Origin: Tetradesmus obliquus
Taxonomy: Eukaryota > Chlorophyta > Chlorophyceae > Sphaeropleales > Scenedesmaceae
DNA: 64,000 nucleotides
Direction: 5' to 3'
Assembly (NCBI GenBank): GCA_030272155.1
Contig: CP126199.1
Coordinates: 496,001 to 560,000 of the forward strand
Positions within the stretch are counted from its first letter, which is position 1. Each line of letters begins with the position of its first letter. The translations under genes and the position numbers were made by a program. Below, one piece after another: positions 44,901 to 55,324 of the stretch. The notes beneath the pieces are model-generated. The model made no database searches. It was not told where the DNA came from and saw nothing but the letters and a program-made list of their open reading frames with translations.

Positions 44901-47900
44901 ATGAGGCGTCCATGCGTGATGTACAGCAGCATGAGGCGTCCATGCGTGATGTACAGCAGCATGAGGCGTCCATGCGTGATGTACAGCAGCATGAGGCGTC
45001 CATGCGTGATGTACAGCAGCATGAGGCGTCCCTGCGTGATGTACAGCAGCATGAGGCGTCCATGCGTGATGTACAGCAGCATGAGGCGTGCATGCGTGAT
45101 GTACAGCAGCATCCAGTACTGCTGCGATGTTTGTGGTGATGAGTGGCGACACAGCTGCCGTCATGCCATACAGCAGCATGTTAGCGCACGCAAATAATGC
45201 CGTGCTTTGTGTGCCGCATGTTGTTGCTGAGGCGTTCAGCGGCCGCGTGTTGTTTACCGACGGCGCTGCTGTGCTGCTGCAGTGGCACCTGTACAACGGG
45301 CTGTGCTTCCTGGGGGAGGCCTGCCAGCCAGCGTGATGTTGCATTGTTTTGTTCGTAACATTCCAAGACCGCAGCTCGCAACAGCACCATGTTTTTGTCT
45401 CATTGATGTGTGTGCGGTGGCACCTGTACAACGGGCTGTGCTTCTGGGCGGGGCCTGCCAGCCAGCATGTTGTTGCAATGATTCATTCATTACATGTCAA
45501 AATTGCAGCACGCACCAGTACCAAATTTTGTGTCTGCACTGCTGCGCCCATGCAGTGGCACCTGTACAATGGGCTGTGCTTTCTTGGGGAGGCCTGCCAG
45601 CCAGGCAGGGTGCTGCTGCGTTGCTTCATTCCTTACATTCCTGACACGCAACTGCTCCGTGTGTTGGTCTCATTGCTGTGCTGCTGCAGTGGCACCTGTA
45701 CAACGGGCTGTGCTTCCAGGGGGAGGCCTGCCAGCCAGCATGATGTTGTTGCAAACGCTTCACTCCCTTACCTTTCAAACCGCAGCATCGTGTTTGTCTG
45801 CATTGCTGTGGCCGCAGTGGCACCTGTACAATGGGCTGTGCTTTCTTGGGGAGGCCTGCCAGCCAGGCAGGGTGCTGCTGCGTTGCTTCATTCCTTACAT
45901 TCCTGACACGCAACTGCTCCGTGTGTTGGTCTCATTGCTGTGCTGCTGCAGTGGCACCTGTACAACGGGCTGTGCTTCCAGGGGGAGGCCTGCCAGCCAG
46001 CATGATGTTGTTGCAAACGCTTCACTCCCTTACCTTTCAAGCCGCAGCATCGTGTTTGTCTGCATTGCTGTGGCCGCAGTGGCACCTGTACAATGGGCTG
46101 TGCTTTCTTGGGGAGGCCTGCCAGCCAGGCAGGGTGCTGCTGCGTTGCTTCATTCCTTACATTCCTGACACGCAACTGCTCCGTGTGTTGGTCTCATTGC
46201 TGTGCTGCTGCAGTGGCACCTGCACAACGGGCTGTGCTTCCAGGGGGAGGCCTGCCAGCCAGCATGATGTTGTTGCAAACGCTTCACTCCCTTACCTTTC
46301 AAACCGCAGCATCGTGTTTGTCTGCATTGCTGTGGCCGCAGTGGCACCTGTACAATGGGCTGTGCTTTCTTGGGGAGGCCTGCCAGCCAGGAAGGGTGCC
46401 CGCAGCTGAGCTGGCGCAGCTGGGCCTGCGGCGCTTCAGGGCCATGCTGGACGCAGCCGGCAGCAGCAGCAGCAGCGGCATCAGCGCTCAGCAGCAGGCG
46501 GGGCTGGCAGCAGGGGCCCAGGTGGGTGGTGTGGTTTCTGCGTTGTATTGTGAAAGGCAAGGTTGCTGCAGCGCTGCACAGCAGGCAGGCAGGTGCCTTG
46601 AGCATGGAAGCGATGCTGCCGCTGGCGCTGTTGACCCCGCAGGGCATAAAGTGGTATCAGCTTTTGCAATTTCGGTCTGTCGGATGAAACCTGCAGTGCA
46701 GTAGCATCTGTTGCACTGCCACTGCGCTTCTCATTGACCCTGACAGGTCTGCTGCTGTACTACCTGCCGCACACCTGGTGTCCTGCCACTGCACATACAC
46801 CAACCGCAGCCCCCTCTGCTCAGCTGGGGCCCTCCCGTGCTGCAGCAGTGGCAGCGGCTGCTGCTGCTGGAGGAGTGCGCCTGCGAGCGCGACATTGCAA
46901 GCTACAGCGTGTTCAACGTGCGCCTGGCAGCGGCCGTGTTTGAGCAGGCTACTAGCAAAGGGACTGCTGCTACTAGTGGTGATGATGCAGCGCGGCTGCG
47001 GCGCTACGCCATCACGCCATGGCCCACACCCCCAGATGAGGAAGCTCCAGTAAGTGTTGCATTACCTGGACAGAGCTTACAATGCTCTGTGCTGTTGCTA
47101 ATGCTGCAAAGTCGGTGGCACGATACACTGCCAGGGACATTGCAGTGACTGTGTTACTGCTTCACAGCCATGCCAGGTGACCCGCGAACTGCAGCAACAC
47201 GACGTCACATTGCTGGCTGCTGTCCAGAGACATTCAGGGATGCATGAACACAGAGCCTCCTGCAGCTGTGCAGCAGGGGCCCTAGGCGCATTTGTGCTAT
47301 TTTTTTTCTGCTGCAGTCCTGTGCTTGGGGCTTGTCCGTGCCTTTTTGCGACCCCTCCAACCCAACTTCACTGCAGGTGAGATCCCCAAGCAACATGATT
47401 CTGCCCTGTCTTCCTTCCTTTCCTTGCCCCTGCAGCGTTTCACGTACAGGGGCCCCAATGTGTCGCTGCTGCTGGGACCTGGCCGTGCCCCTCGCCTTGC
47501 TGTCATCAGTGTGCCTGGCCTGCCTGAGAACAGGCCGGGCCTGGTCACAGGTGCGCGCAGCTGCTGCCTAACCTCCTCCGCCCACTAGTAGATCGCTGGC
47601 CTCAGTAGTCCTACTGTACCATGCGCAAAGCCATCCATGGAGGATATATTGTTTTGCTTGTGCTGCACACTGTCCTGATGGGATCATCACAGGTGCTGCT
47701 TGTTGAGTTGGCTTGACGAGAGAGTGCCAGGTGCATTCTGTGCTGCTTCAGTTGCTGCCGTACCCAGCAGGCACGCAGCCTTACAAGCTGCAGGCGTAAG
47801 AGCTGCTCGCGCCGTCGCCGCCTACGTGGCATACTGCTGCCGCTGCTGCTGCTGTTGCTGCTGTGTTTTGCACCTGCAATGTTGTGTATCTGCGCCTGGC

Positions 47901-50900
47901 CTCCCTGGTCACTGCTGATGCTGCTGCTGCCCCCGTTGCTGCCGCTGCTTCTACTTCTATGCACAGGCGATGTTGTGTACCTGCGCCTGGCGTCCCCAAT
48001 CACTGCTGATGCGCGGCACGCGCTGACAGCCCAACTCGCCGCGGACATCCAGCCCGCCAGCAGGGCCAACAGCAAGGCGCAGCGTGCCCTGCAGGGCTTT
48101 GGCTCACTGGCTGCCTTTGGCTCACTGGCGCCAGGCAGTAGGCAGCCGCTGCCGGTGCGGCGCCAGCAAGCACTGCAGGCGCAGCAACAAGCACGGCAGG
48201 CGCAGCAGCAGGTGGGCATGCCAGCGCTTGTGCGCTGCTGGAGGCGTGAGATTGTGTGTGAGAGTCGCTTAAATGCGTGGCTGTTGCGCCAGCATGGCTT
48301 TGCAGGGCTGCAGCTATTCTTTGCTACCAGGATGCATGACTTGAATAACAAGCAGATCTGCAGACCATGTATGCTTGATGTATTGTTGCATGTTGGTGAA
48401 GCTGCTGCAGCTGTGGCTGACAATGCCGTCGGACACTTTGGTGCTGATGCTACTGCTGATGATATTGCTGTTGCTGCTGCTGCTGCTGTCCTCCCCTCAT
48501 GCAGCTGTCCATGCTGCAGGCGCTGCACAGTCAGCTGCAGTCACCACACAGCAGCAGCAGCAGCAGCAGTGGGCCCCTTGAGGTGGAGGCAGCTGGGCTG
48601 GTGGCTGCTGTGGATGGCAGCCGCTGCCTGCTGGCCATGCCAGACGCTTTCTGGTGAGCAGGATGCTGCCGATGCGTAGCAGGATGGGCTGCAGCAGCTG
48701 TTACTTTTGCACACAATGCATGTGTGCTACACATGGCATGGATCAAATGCTGCCTGCTGGCCATGCCAGACGCATTCTGGTGAGCAAAGCGCTGTGGGCT
48801 GCGAGCTGCAGCTGCTTAGCAGTATGGCCTGCAGCAGCCACATGTGCATACATGTTGCGCTATGCTCGTGCTGCCTGCTGGCCATGCCAGACGCTTGTTG
48901 GTTAGCAGAGTGCTGCAGATGCGTAGCAGGGTGGGCTGCAGCAGCCACCACTATGCACACAATGCATGTGTGCTGCACATGGCATGCGTCAATTGTGCAG
49001 GCTGCACATCGTATGTGCATCCCCTGCATCGTATGTGCATCACCTGCTGCTTCGTCAGTGCTGTATACCACATCAAGGTTGCCAAGCATTGCAGGCGCTG
49101 CTGACAGCCATTGGTCTTTTCTTACGCCTGAAAAGCCTGACCTTTCGACCTTTTGTGCATCTGCTGCTGCCATGCAGGCTGCTGCTGCAGCTGCTGCACA
49201 ACTATGATGCACAGCAGGGCAAGCGCCACGGCAGGGGTACCTGGGGCGAGGCCCGTGCAGCAGCACACCCCCTGCTGGTGCACGCCTGCTTCTGCTTTGA
49301 CCGCACCGGCCACGGGCGCATGCAGGCGCTGCTGCCGCTGCTGGCTGCCAGTCCCCGGCTGCTGCTGCCGCCGGGCTTGCTGACTGGTGCTCCAGCAGCA
49401 GCAGTTGCTGCAGGAGACTTGGGCAGCAGCCGTGTAGAGCACAGCAGCAGTGCGACTGAGTGTGGTGCTGGTGCTGGCAGCAGTGGGGGAGATGCTGGTG
49501 TGGCGTCTGCTGCTGTTACTGCTGCAGCGGAGACCCGCAGCGAGCTGCTGTCTGCCGCAGGTGCTGCATCTCCTGACAAGGCAGAGCAGGCGAGTGGCGG
49601 GACTGCTGGGTTTTGTGCCATTATGTCACTGAGCTTCAGGAGCGCTCAAGCGCTTTTCTGCTGCCATCACCAAAACTACTGGCGGTGTGACTGTTGCTTG
49701 CACCACTGCCCTGGCTGCTCTGCATCTTGCGCTGCATGCTGCACAGCCCCCTGCTGCACTAATATTGAAACGCCACTGCTCGTTTAGTGTACAGCTTAGT
49801 TTGGATTGTCAGTAACACATTGCATGCACATGCTGCATGCCTTTGCAGGTGGTGTCTGTTGCATCCTCGCTGCAGCTGGCGGGTGGCGTGTCACTCAACC
49901 TGCAGCAGCGCCTGGCTGTGGCTGCGCTGCTGTGTGGAGGCGGCGTGGCAGCGCCCTACGTGCTGTTTGGGCCACCAGGGACAGGTGCGGTGGCAGCTGC
50001 ATGGCGCTGTTGATGCTGCCTTTCCACGCCTACATCCCGTGTTTAGTGCTCTGCTCAGTCACACGCTCATAGTAGGGGGAGCTGTAGCATGATGTTCTGC
50101 AAGAACTATTGTGGATATAGCAGCTGCAGTAGATGCTTGTGGCTGCGTTAGTTTCGTGCTACACTGTATTCTTGTCGACTGCATGGCTAAACGTGTGTCA
50201 GGAAGCTGATTCCTGCCGTCACCACAGCGCTGCTGCTGCTGCTGCGTTGTGTGCCTGCCTGCAGGCAAGACTGTGACGCTGGTGGAGGCAGTGCTGCAGT
50301 ACAGGTGGGCTGGCATGATCGTGAACCAGCCTGCGCGAAGGTTGAACTAGTTGTGAGACATGCACAGTCTGAACACTCATAGCGCACCACATTGCATGAA
50401 CTCTGTTGTTTTGGGACGGGACTCGGGAAGGAAAGTGTCCAAGCAGGCCAGCGCTTCTCCTGTTGCTGCCGCCGCTGCGCTTTTTGCTGCTTGCAGGATC
50501 GCGCACCCCAATGCGCGGCTGCTGTGCTGCGCGCCAGCCAACTACTCGGCCGACCTGCTATGCTCAGCGCTGGCGCGTGCTGGCGTGACGCGGCGGGAGA
50601 TGCTGCGCCTCAACGACCCCCGGCGGCCACTGGTGCAGGTGTGTGGGGCGAGGCAAGGCGGGGGGCAGCGGCTTTGTGTGTTTGTACATAGAATGCTGAG
50701 TGCTGGCGTGACTTGGGCGGGGGAGGAGATTCCACACTTTATCAACCCCCGGCGGCCACTTGTGCAGGTACGAGGCACATTCAAGTCAGCAGCCGTGTGT
50801 GCAGGATGTCTGCTGAAGAGCAGCAAGCTTATATTTGGTGAGGGCTCGTACATACACGCCTGCCCCTGTGGCGCTGCACTTCAGGCAGCCGTACAGGACC

Positions 50901-53246
50901 GAACATATTGTGCTGTTCTGCCAGGCCAAGTCCAAAATGCTGCCTATGTGCTGTTCTGATGCAGCATGCCTGCTGCACTGCCTGCTGTGCTGCCTACCTG
51001 CTGCGCTGTGCTGTGCACAGGCCAAGTCCGATACCCTGGCGTTCTGTGCTGTCAACGCTGCTCTGGACTGCTTCTGCTTGGAGGCAGGCCTGCGGGAGGC
51101 GGCCATCAGGTCAGCTCTGCTGCAGTTGAGGGGAACCCTCTATATCGCAGACATCAAACTTGTGACAATTAAGGACCATGCGTATGTTGTGGTATTATGT
51201 TGTGCTCGGCAGAATATACTGCAGGCCACGCACTGGGCACTGAAGCGGTTTGTTAGTGTGCGCAGCTCATGCTGCCCAGTGCATACAGTCTGTTTTGAGC
51301 TGCGCTGCTGCTGCGCTGCTGCTGCGCTGCTGCTGCTTGCCGCAGGCCCATCGTGGTGTGCTCCACCATCACTGCCGGGCTGCTGCTGCCCAAGCCCCGC
51401 AAGTCATCCGCCATTCCCATCCGCGCACCCGGCGCATCAGCAGTGCCGATATGCGCCCCTGGCTCTGCTGCCTCGATGGCAGCAGCCAGGCACAGCAGCC
51501 AGGCACAGCAGCCACCGCAGCAGCAGCCAGTGCAGCAGCAGCAGCAGCAGCAGCTGCAGCCGCTGCTGGTGCCTGCACTGCAGTTTGACCTTGTTGTGGT
51601 TGACGAGGCTGGGCAGGGGCTTGCGCCTGAGGTGCTGCTGCCACTGAGCTTGGCTAAACCATTGGTGAGTGAGGGTTTTGGCGGGTTTGAGATCAGAGGG
51701 GTCTCAATGGTTGCTTCACCTGGCAGCGTCAATGTGTGAAAATGCAGCACTTCAACCAACCCCAGCAGTAGGCGCCCTGAACTGAGCAGCCTGACGTTGG
51801 TCAACTCATTTCTTGATGCAGAACACTTGTTAGGCACTGATCTGGCGAGTTTATAGTCTTGCCAGCCTGTCACAAGCGCTTTGTATCTGCTTGGGACTGT
51901 GTTGCCCCGTCATACACCCTCCCCATGCGCTGTCTTGCACAAGCGGTGCTTCACATGTGCTCCTGCTGCTGACACCGCTGCCACTGCCTCCCTTTTGCCT
52001 CCAGGCGCCCATCATGCTTGCAGGAGACCCTCGCCAGCTGGGACCTGTGCTGCGCAGCGCAACAGCAGCAGCAGCAGGCCTGGGAGTCAGCCTGCTGGAC
52101 AGCTGGATCCAATTCTGGCACACAGCGTGCCCAGAGCTGCCAGCAGCGCGGCAGCAGCAGCAGCAACAGCAGCAAGGAGTGCGGCAGCCGCATTCTTCAG
52201 GCACAGATGCAGCCGCAGATCCGGATGCTTCTGCTGCAGCGAGCCAACAGCAGGTCATGATGTGCTACGGCATGCTGAGCGACAACTACCGCTCACATGT
52301 GCGGCTGCTGGATCTGCCTAGCCGGCTGTTCTATGGTGGCGCGCTGCGCGCATGTGCGCCGCCAGCTGCTGTGGCCCCTCCTCCTTGGGGAGAGCTGATG
52401 GTGCCAGGGGCAGGAGATGCAGCAGCAGAGGCAGGGGCAGGGGCAGAGGAAGCTGGAAGCGCTTCTGCAGAGTCACAGGAACCAGCAGCAGTAGCAGCAG
52501 CAGGCGATGGGGCTGGTGCGGAACTGGATGATGATGTGCTTGGCCCCAGCAGCACGCTGTTTGTGGGAGTCAACGGGGAGCAGCGCCAGGTGCGGCACTG
52601 TGAAGCACGCACAGCAGCAGCACTGATCGACTACAAACACCTGCCGTCTGTTGCTGTAGTCTCCTCACACGGCTGTGCAGGAAAAGAGACTGCCACCTGG
52701 CCTTACATTACATTCTTCACTGAACTACACACAAGCATGCCAGCAGTGTGAACCACTGCTCTGATCATGGCCCTCGTGTTGGTCTGGCCGCTGTAAATCT
52801 CTTCCATACAAAAAGTCACTGTGTCATGCCGCGCGTTGTGATGCCTTTGCAGGACGGCGACGCGCCCTCCTACTACAACCCTCAGGAGGTGCTGGTGCTG
52901 GCAGAGCTGCTGGCCAGCCTGCTGGGCACGCCAGCGGCAGGCACAGGTGGCACAGCAGCAGGTGGTGGTGCAACAGCAGCAGCAGCAGCCGTGTCGGTGA
53001 ACGACATTGGCGTGATCGCCACCTACAGGCGCCAGGTGGGCGAAGGCTGACTGATCTGCAGTACTCTCTCCTTTACTGCATATAGCATTGATGCAACGCT
53101 GCTGTTTGTGTAAATGACTGAGTTCAGGTCTGCTACTACATCGCTGGTTTGCAGCTTGCTTGCAGCAAGCCTACTGCTGCTAGGTTATGCTCGTTGGGTT
53201 GGCTGCTGGTTCTGTTTTGTCCTTGTGTATCCTGTGTATCAACCTG

Positions 53247-53278
<32 letters not shown>

Positions 53279-54988
53279 GGTCGCTGCTGCTGCTGCTGCG
53301 GTCGCTGCTGCTGCCGCCTTGCAGGTCCAGAAGATCCGCCTGCTGCTGCGCCAGCGGGGCCTGGGCGCGGTGCGCGTGGGCACTGTGGACGACTACCAGG
53401 TGCGTGGCTGCAGTGGCCGCAGCTGGCTGGACAGCTCTAGGTGATTGTTGTCAGGACTGCATCATGCCGGGAGCTGCTGCGTCATGTATGCAGCTGCCCT
53501 CTGAGAAAGCAGCAGTGCCAAATATGTTGCAACCAGCGACTCTTGTATAGGTTTCATTCCCTGGATTGCACAACAGCACCTGCCATGTGCACCTGGCCGC
53601 CACAAACCACCATCTGCGGGAGTTGCATTGATTAATATCATACTGTGTGGCATGCTGGCTGCTGCCGATGCTGAAAGGTGGGGCTCAAGGATGAATTCAC
53701 TGCGATTTCACTTGCTACCTGTCTGCAGGGCCAGGAGGAGCGCATCATCTTCATCTCCACTACACTCAGCAAGCCTGAAAGCCTGCCGCCACCGCTGCCA
53801 GACGTGTCAGCCATCGAGCAGCAGCAGCTGCAGCAGCAGCAGCAGCAGCAGCAGCACGGCCAGCGCAGCAGCAACTGCAGCTGGGGCCTTGTTGGGGGTG
53901 TGAGTGACGTAGGGTTTTGGAGGAATCCGAAGCGGTTCAATGTGGCGATAACGCGCGCGAAGGCGCTGCTGGTGGTGGTGGGCAGCCCGCGTGTGCTGGC
54001 TGCTGATGACAACTGGCGGCAGCTGCTGAGGCACTGCATTGCGAGGTGGGTGGCCTGCCGCTGATGACGCCCTTGAACTATTAAAACTGGGTGGCAGGTG
54101 GGCCCAAACCTTACCCCCCAATAATTACGTATGCATGACCTTAAGTGCACACATGCATTTGGCTTTGAAGGCGGGGCTCCCCTGTGTTTCTTGGTGTTGT
54201 GGCTGCTCTGTGATCTATTTACTGGCATTCAGCAATTGGAGAGCGCCAGGTGACCGCAGGCAACTTTGTGTTGTGTCTGGTCGCACTGCATTGCCAGGTG
54301 GGGCGCCTGCCTCGAATGACGTTCCTGAACATGTGACTGCGCAAATGCTTTCGGCTGTGCGGGCGGTGCGCACCTGTGTTTCTTTGTGTTGTGGCTACTG
54401 TAAGCACCACTGTTGTTGAGCACCAGGTGACTGCAGGCAACTTTTGCGTTGCGTTCGGTTGCACTTCCCACTCCGCACGTGTCGGCCAGCGGGCACATCG
54501 TCACGCAGCCCTGTCTGTTTCTCTTGTTGCACGCAACACACGCACACAATCATCGTAATTTGTCTGCTGCGTCTGGCTGCAGGGGTGCCTACCGTGGCGC
54601 TGGCTCCTCCTATTTGCAGCAGCTGCTGCGCGTGGAAGCGCTGCCCCCAGGCTACGACCAGCTGCAGGACTTGCAGCTGCCTACAGCAGCAGCAGCAGGC
54701 CACACAGCAGCCGCAACTAATGGCGGCTATCATAGCCCAACATATGTGAGCAGCCACACACATCTGCAGCAGCAGCAGGGCAAGGCCAGGCGTGCATCAG
54801 GCCTGCAGGGCCTGCTGGCAGATGCTGGGCAGGGAGGCGATGATGAGCTGCAGCTGGCGCTGGCTGTGCAGGCCATTGCGGAAGCCGCGCAGCTGGGCAC
54901 AGGCAGTGCTGAGCTGCTTTTTCCTCAAACTCTGGACGAGTATTATGCAGCATGCGAGGAGGAGCAGCCTTGGAAGGTGGCGCTGTGA
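37636..54988 (+). CDS. MOV10/SDE3-type superfamily 1 RNA helicase with long N-terminal extension
   Basis: Upf1-like SF1B helicase; SDE3 acts in RNA silencing and MOV10 in silencing and mRNA turnover. There are 22 phase-consistent exons: 37636-38939, 39301-39413, 40424-40807, 41133-41599, 41840-42529, 43084-43224, 46342-46521, 46846-47049, 47436-47550, 47967-48211, 48505-48653, 49178-49589, 49849-49984, 50265-50304, 50497-50638, 51021-51109, 51346-51664, 52005-52589, 52853-53035, 53325-53399, 53729-54045, 54583-54988; about 2231 aa (SDE3/MOV10 about 1000). MOV10-like sequence starts near residue 600. Visible are LLLLEECACERDIASY, VISVPGLPENRPGLVTGD, motif I LFGPPGTGKTVTLVEA (codon split by an intron), LLCCAPANYSADLL, motif II VVVDEAGQG, motif III LAGDPRQLGPVL, NYRSHVRLLDLPSRLFY, VGTVDDYQGQE, and motif VI NPKRFNVAITRAKALLVVVG. 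Residues 1-600 are Ala/Pro/Gln-rich and unfamiliar. One junction (49589) needs a GC donor. The N-terminal exons could form a separate gene, but the phases join them. Confidence 0.85.
39496..40144 (+). repeat. Four echoes of the exon-2 3' end of the helicase gene
   Basis: The end of exon 2 (CAGGAGGAGCTGCAGACCTG.. GGGTGGCAG, then GTGAGCGG, 39383-39420) recurs at 39496-39540, 39741-39780, 39873-39916 and 40107-40144. Three retain GGCAG|GTGAG; the last has GGCAA|GTGAG. CAG repeats separate them. Confidence 0.9.
42860..43030 (+). repeat. Two echoes of the 5' end of helicase exon 6
   Basis: After acceptors at 42859 and 42972, sequence encoding NVLKADAKPFISAAL and SVLRADAKPF.AALRRLFA precedes the intact exon at 43084 (SVLRADAKPFISAALRRLFA). 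Steps are 113 and 111 bp. Confidence 0.88.
43295..43726 (+). repeat. Three echoes of the 3' end of helicase exon 6
   Basis: Segments 43295-43364, 43421-43481 and 43660-43726 repeat GGCCTGGCCTTCCTGGCTGC..GATCTGGGCTGGGA with a following donor (AAG|GTGGGT, CAG|GTGAGG, and a poor ACG|GTTGGG). The real exon end is at 43224. Confidence 0.85.
43908..45112. repeat. 30-bp minisatellite, about 38 copies in two blocks
   Basis: Unit CATGAGGCGTCCATGCGTGA plus TGTACAGCAG, tandem from 43908 to 44374 and from 44432 to 45112, with very few variants (CATGCG/CCTGCG, GTCC/GTGC, one CAG to TAG at 44836). Because 30 is divisible by 3, several frames on both strands stay open for hundreds of codons. It lies inside the intron between helicase exons 6 and 7, so these frames are not taken as genes. 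Confidence 0.97.
44374..44431. repeat. Hairpin-forming spacer between the minisatellite blocks
   Basis: CAGCGCTGCTC (44374-44384) is the exact inverse of GAGCAGCGCTG (44405-44415), and directly overlapping is the 8-bp-stem hairpin CTGGTGGCTTCGCCACCAG (44413-44431). Confidence 0.85.
45283..46341 (+). repeat. Array of exon-7 echoes with a 262-bp higher-order unit
   Basis: Copies of TGGCACCTGTACAAnGGGCTGTGCTT start at 45283, about 45419, 45556, 45690, 45818, 45952, 46080 and 46214, before the intact exon 7 at 46342. From 45556 the spacing alternates 134 and 128 bp, so the real unit is a 262-bp dimer (type with TTTCTTGGGG and type with TTCCAGGGGG). All but the second keep an AG acceptor and the frame WHLYNGLCF. 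Confidence 0.92.
47879..47920 (+). repeat. Echo of the 5' end of helicase exon 10
   Basis: ATGTTGTGTATCTGCGCCTGGCCTC..ACTGCTGATG upstream repeats the start of the real exon at 47967 (DVVYLRLASPITAD). The acceptor itself is degraded (CACCTGCA). Confidence 0.75.
48749..48906 (+). repeat. Two echoes of the 3' end of helicase exon 11
   Basis: CTGCCTGCTGGCCATGCCAG and the following ACGC..TCTG|GTGAGC recur at 48749-48786 and 48870-48906 after the real end at 48653. The second copy has TTGG|TTAGC, a broken donor. Confidence 0.85.
50698..50767 (+). repeat. Echo of the 3' end of helicase exon 15
   Basis: Repeats GTGCTGGCGTGAC through CCCCGGCGGCCACTTGTGCAG with a donor GTACG, about 129 bp after the real end at 50638; the middle is diverged. 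A short echo of the next exon start (GCCAAGTCC after AG) lies at 50925. Confidence 0.8.
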
Positions 54989-55054
54989 AGCACACAAGTG
55001 CAGACCTGCAGCTGTTTCTGCACAGACCACATGCTCGCTGTTAGGAAACATGCA

Positions 55055-55324
55055 GCGGGTGACGACGAGCTGCAGCTGGCGCTGGCAGTGCAGGCCATTG
55101 CGGAGGCAGCGCAGCTGGGCACAGGCAGTGCTGAGCTGCTGTTCCCTCAGACACTGGACGAGTATCATGCAGCATGCGAAGAAGAGCAGCCCTGGAAGGT
55201 GGCGCTGTGATGTGAGTTGCAGTTTTGTGCCGTAGAGTTGTACCAAGTGGGATGCTGCACTTACAGGTGCTCCTGGCTGGTGCTGTGGTGTGTGACGAGG
55301 AGCAGCCCTGGAAGGTGGCGCTGT
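55055..55324 (+). repeat. Duplicates of the helicase C-terminal coding end in the 3' flank
   Basis: 55055-55210 repeats 54835-54988 (GDDELQLALAVQAIAEAAQL through EEEQPWKVAL and TGA) almost perfectly; 55293-55324 is a third, partial copy of DEEQPWKVAL. They lie 65 and about 300 bp after the true stop. Confidence 0.9.

Noticed and set aside
43745-45112. Long open frames on both strands (10-residue repeats such as MLLYITHGRL or EASMRDVQQH) as a repeat protein gene
   Set aside because: They arise from a 30-bp minisatellite without stops in several frames; the region lies inside an intron of the helicase, and no promoter or other coding signal favours any frame.
43908-45112. CRISPR-like array
   Set aside because: The repeats are directly adjacent, without unique spacers, and the context is a eukaryotic intron.
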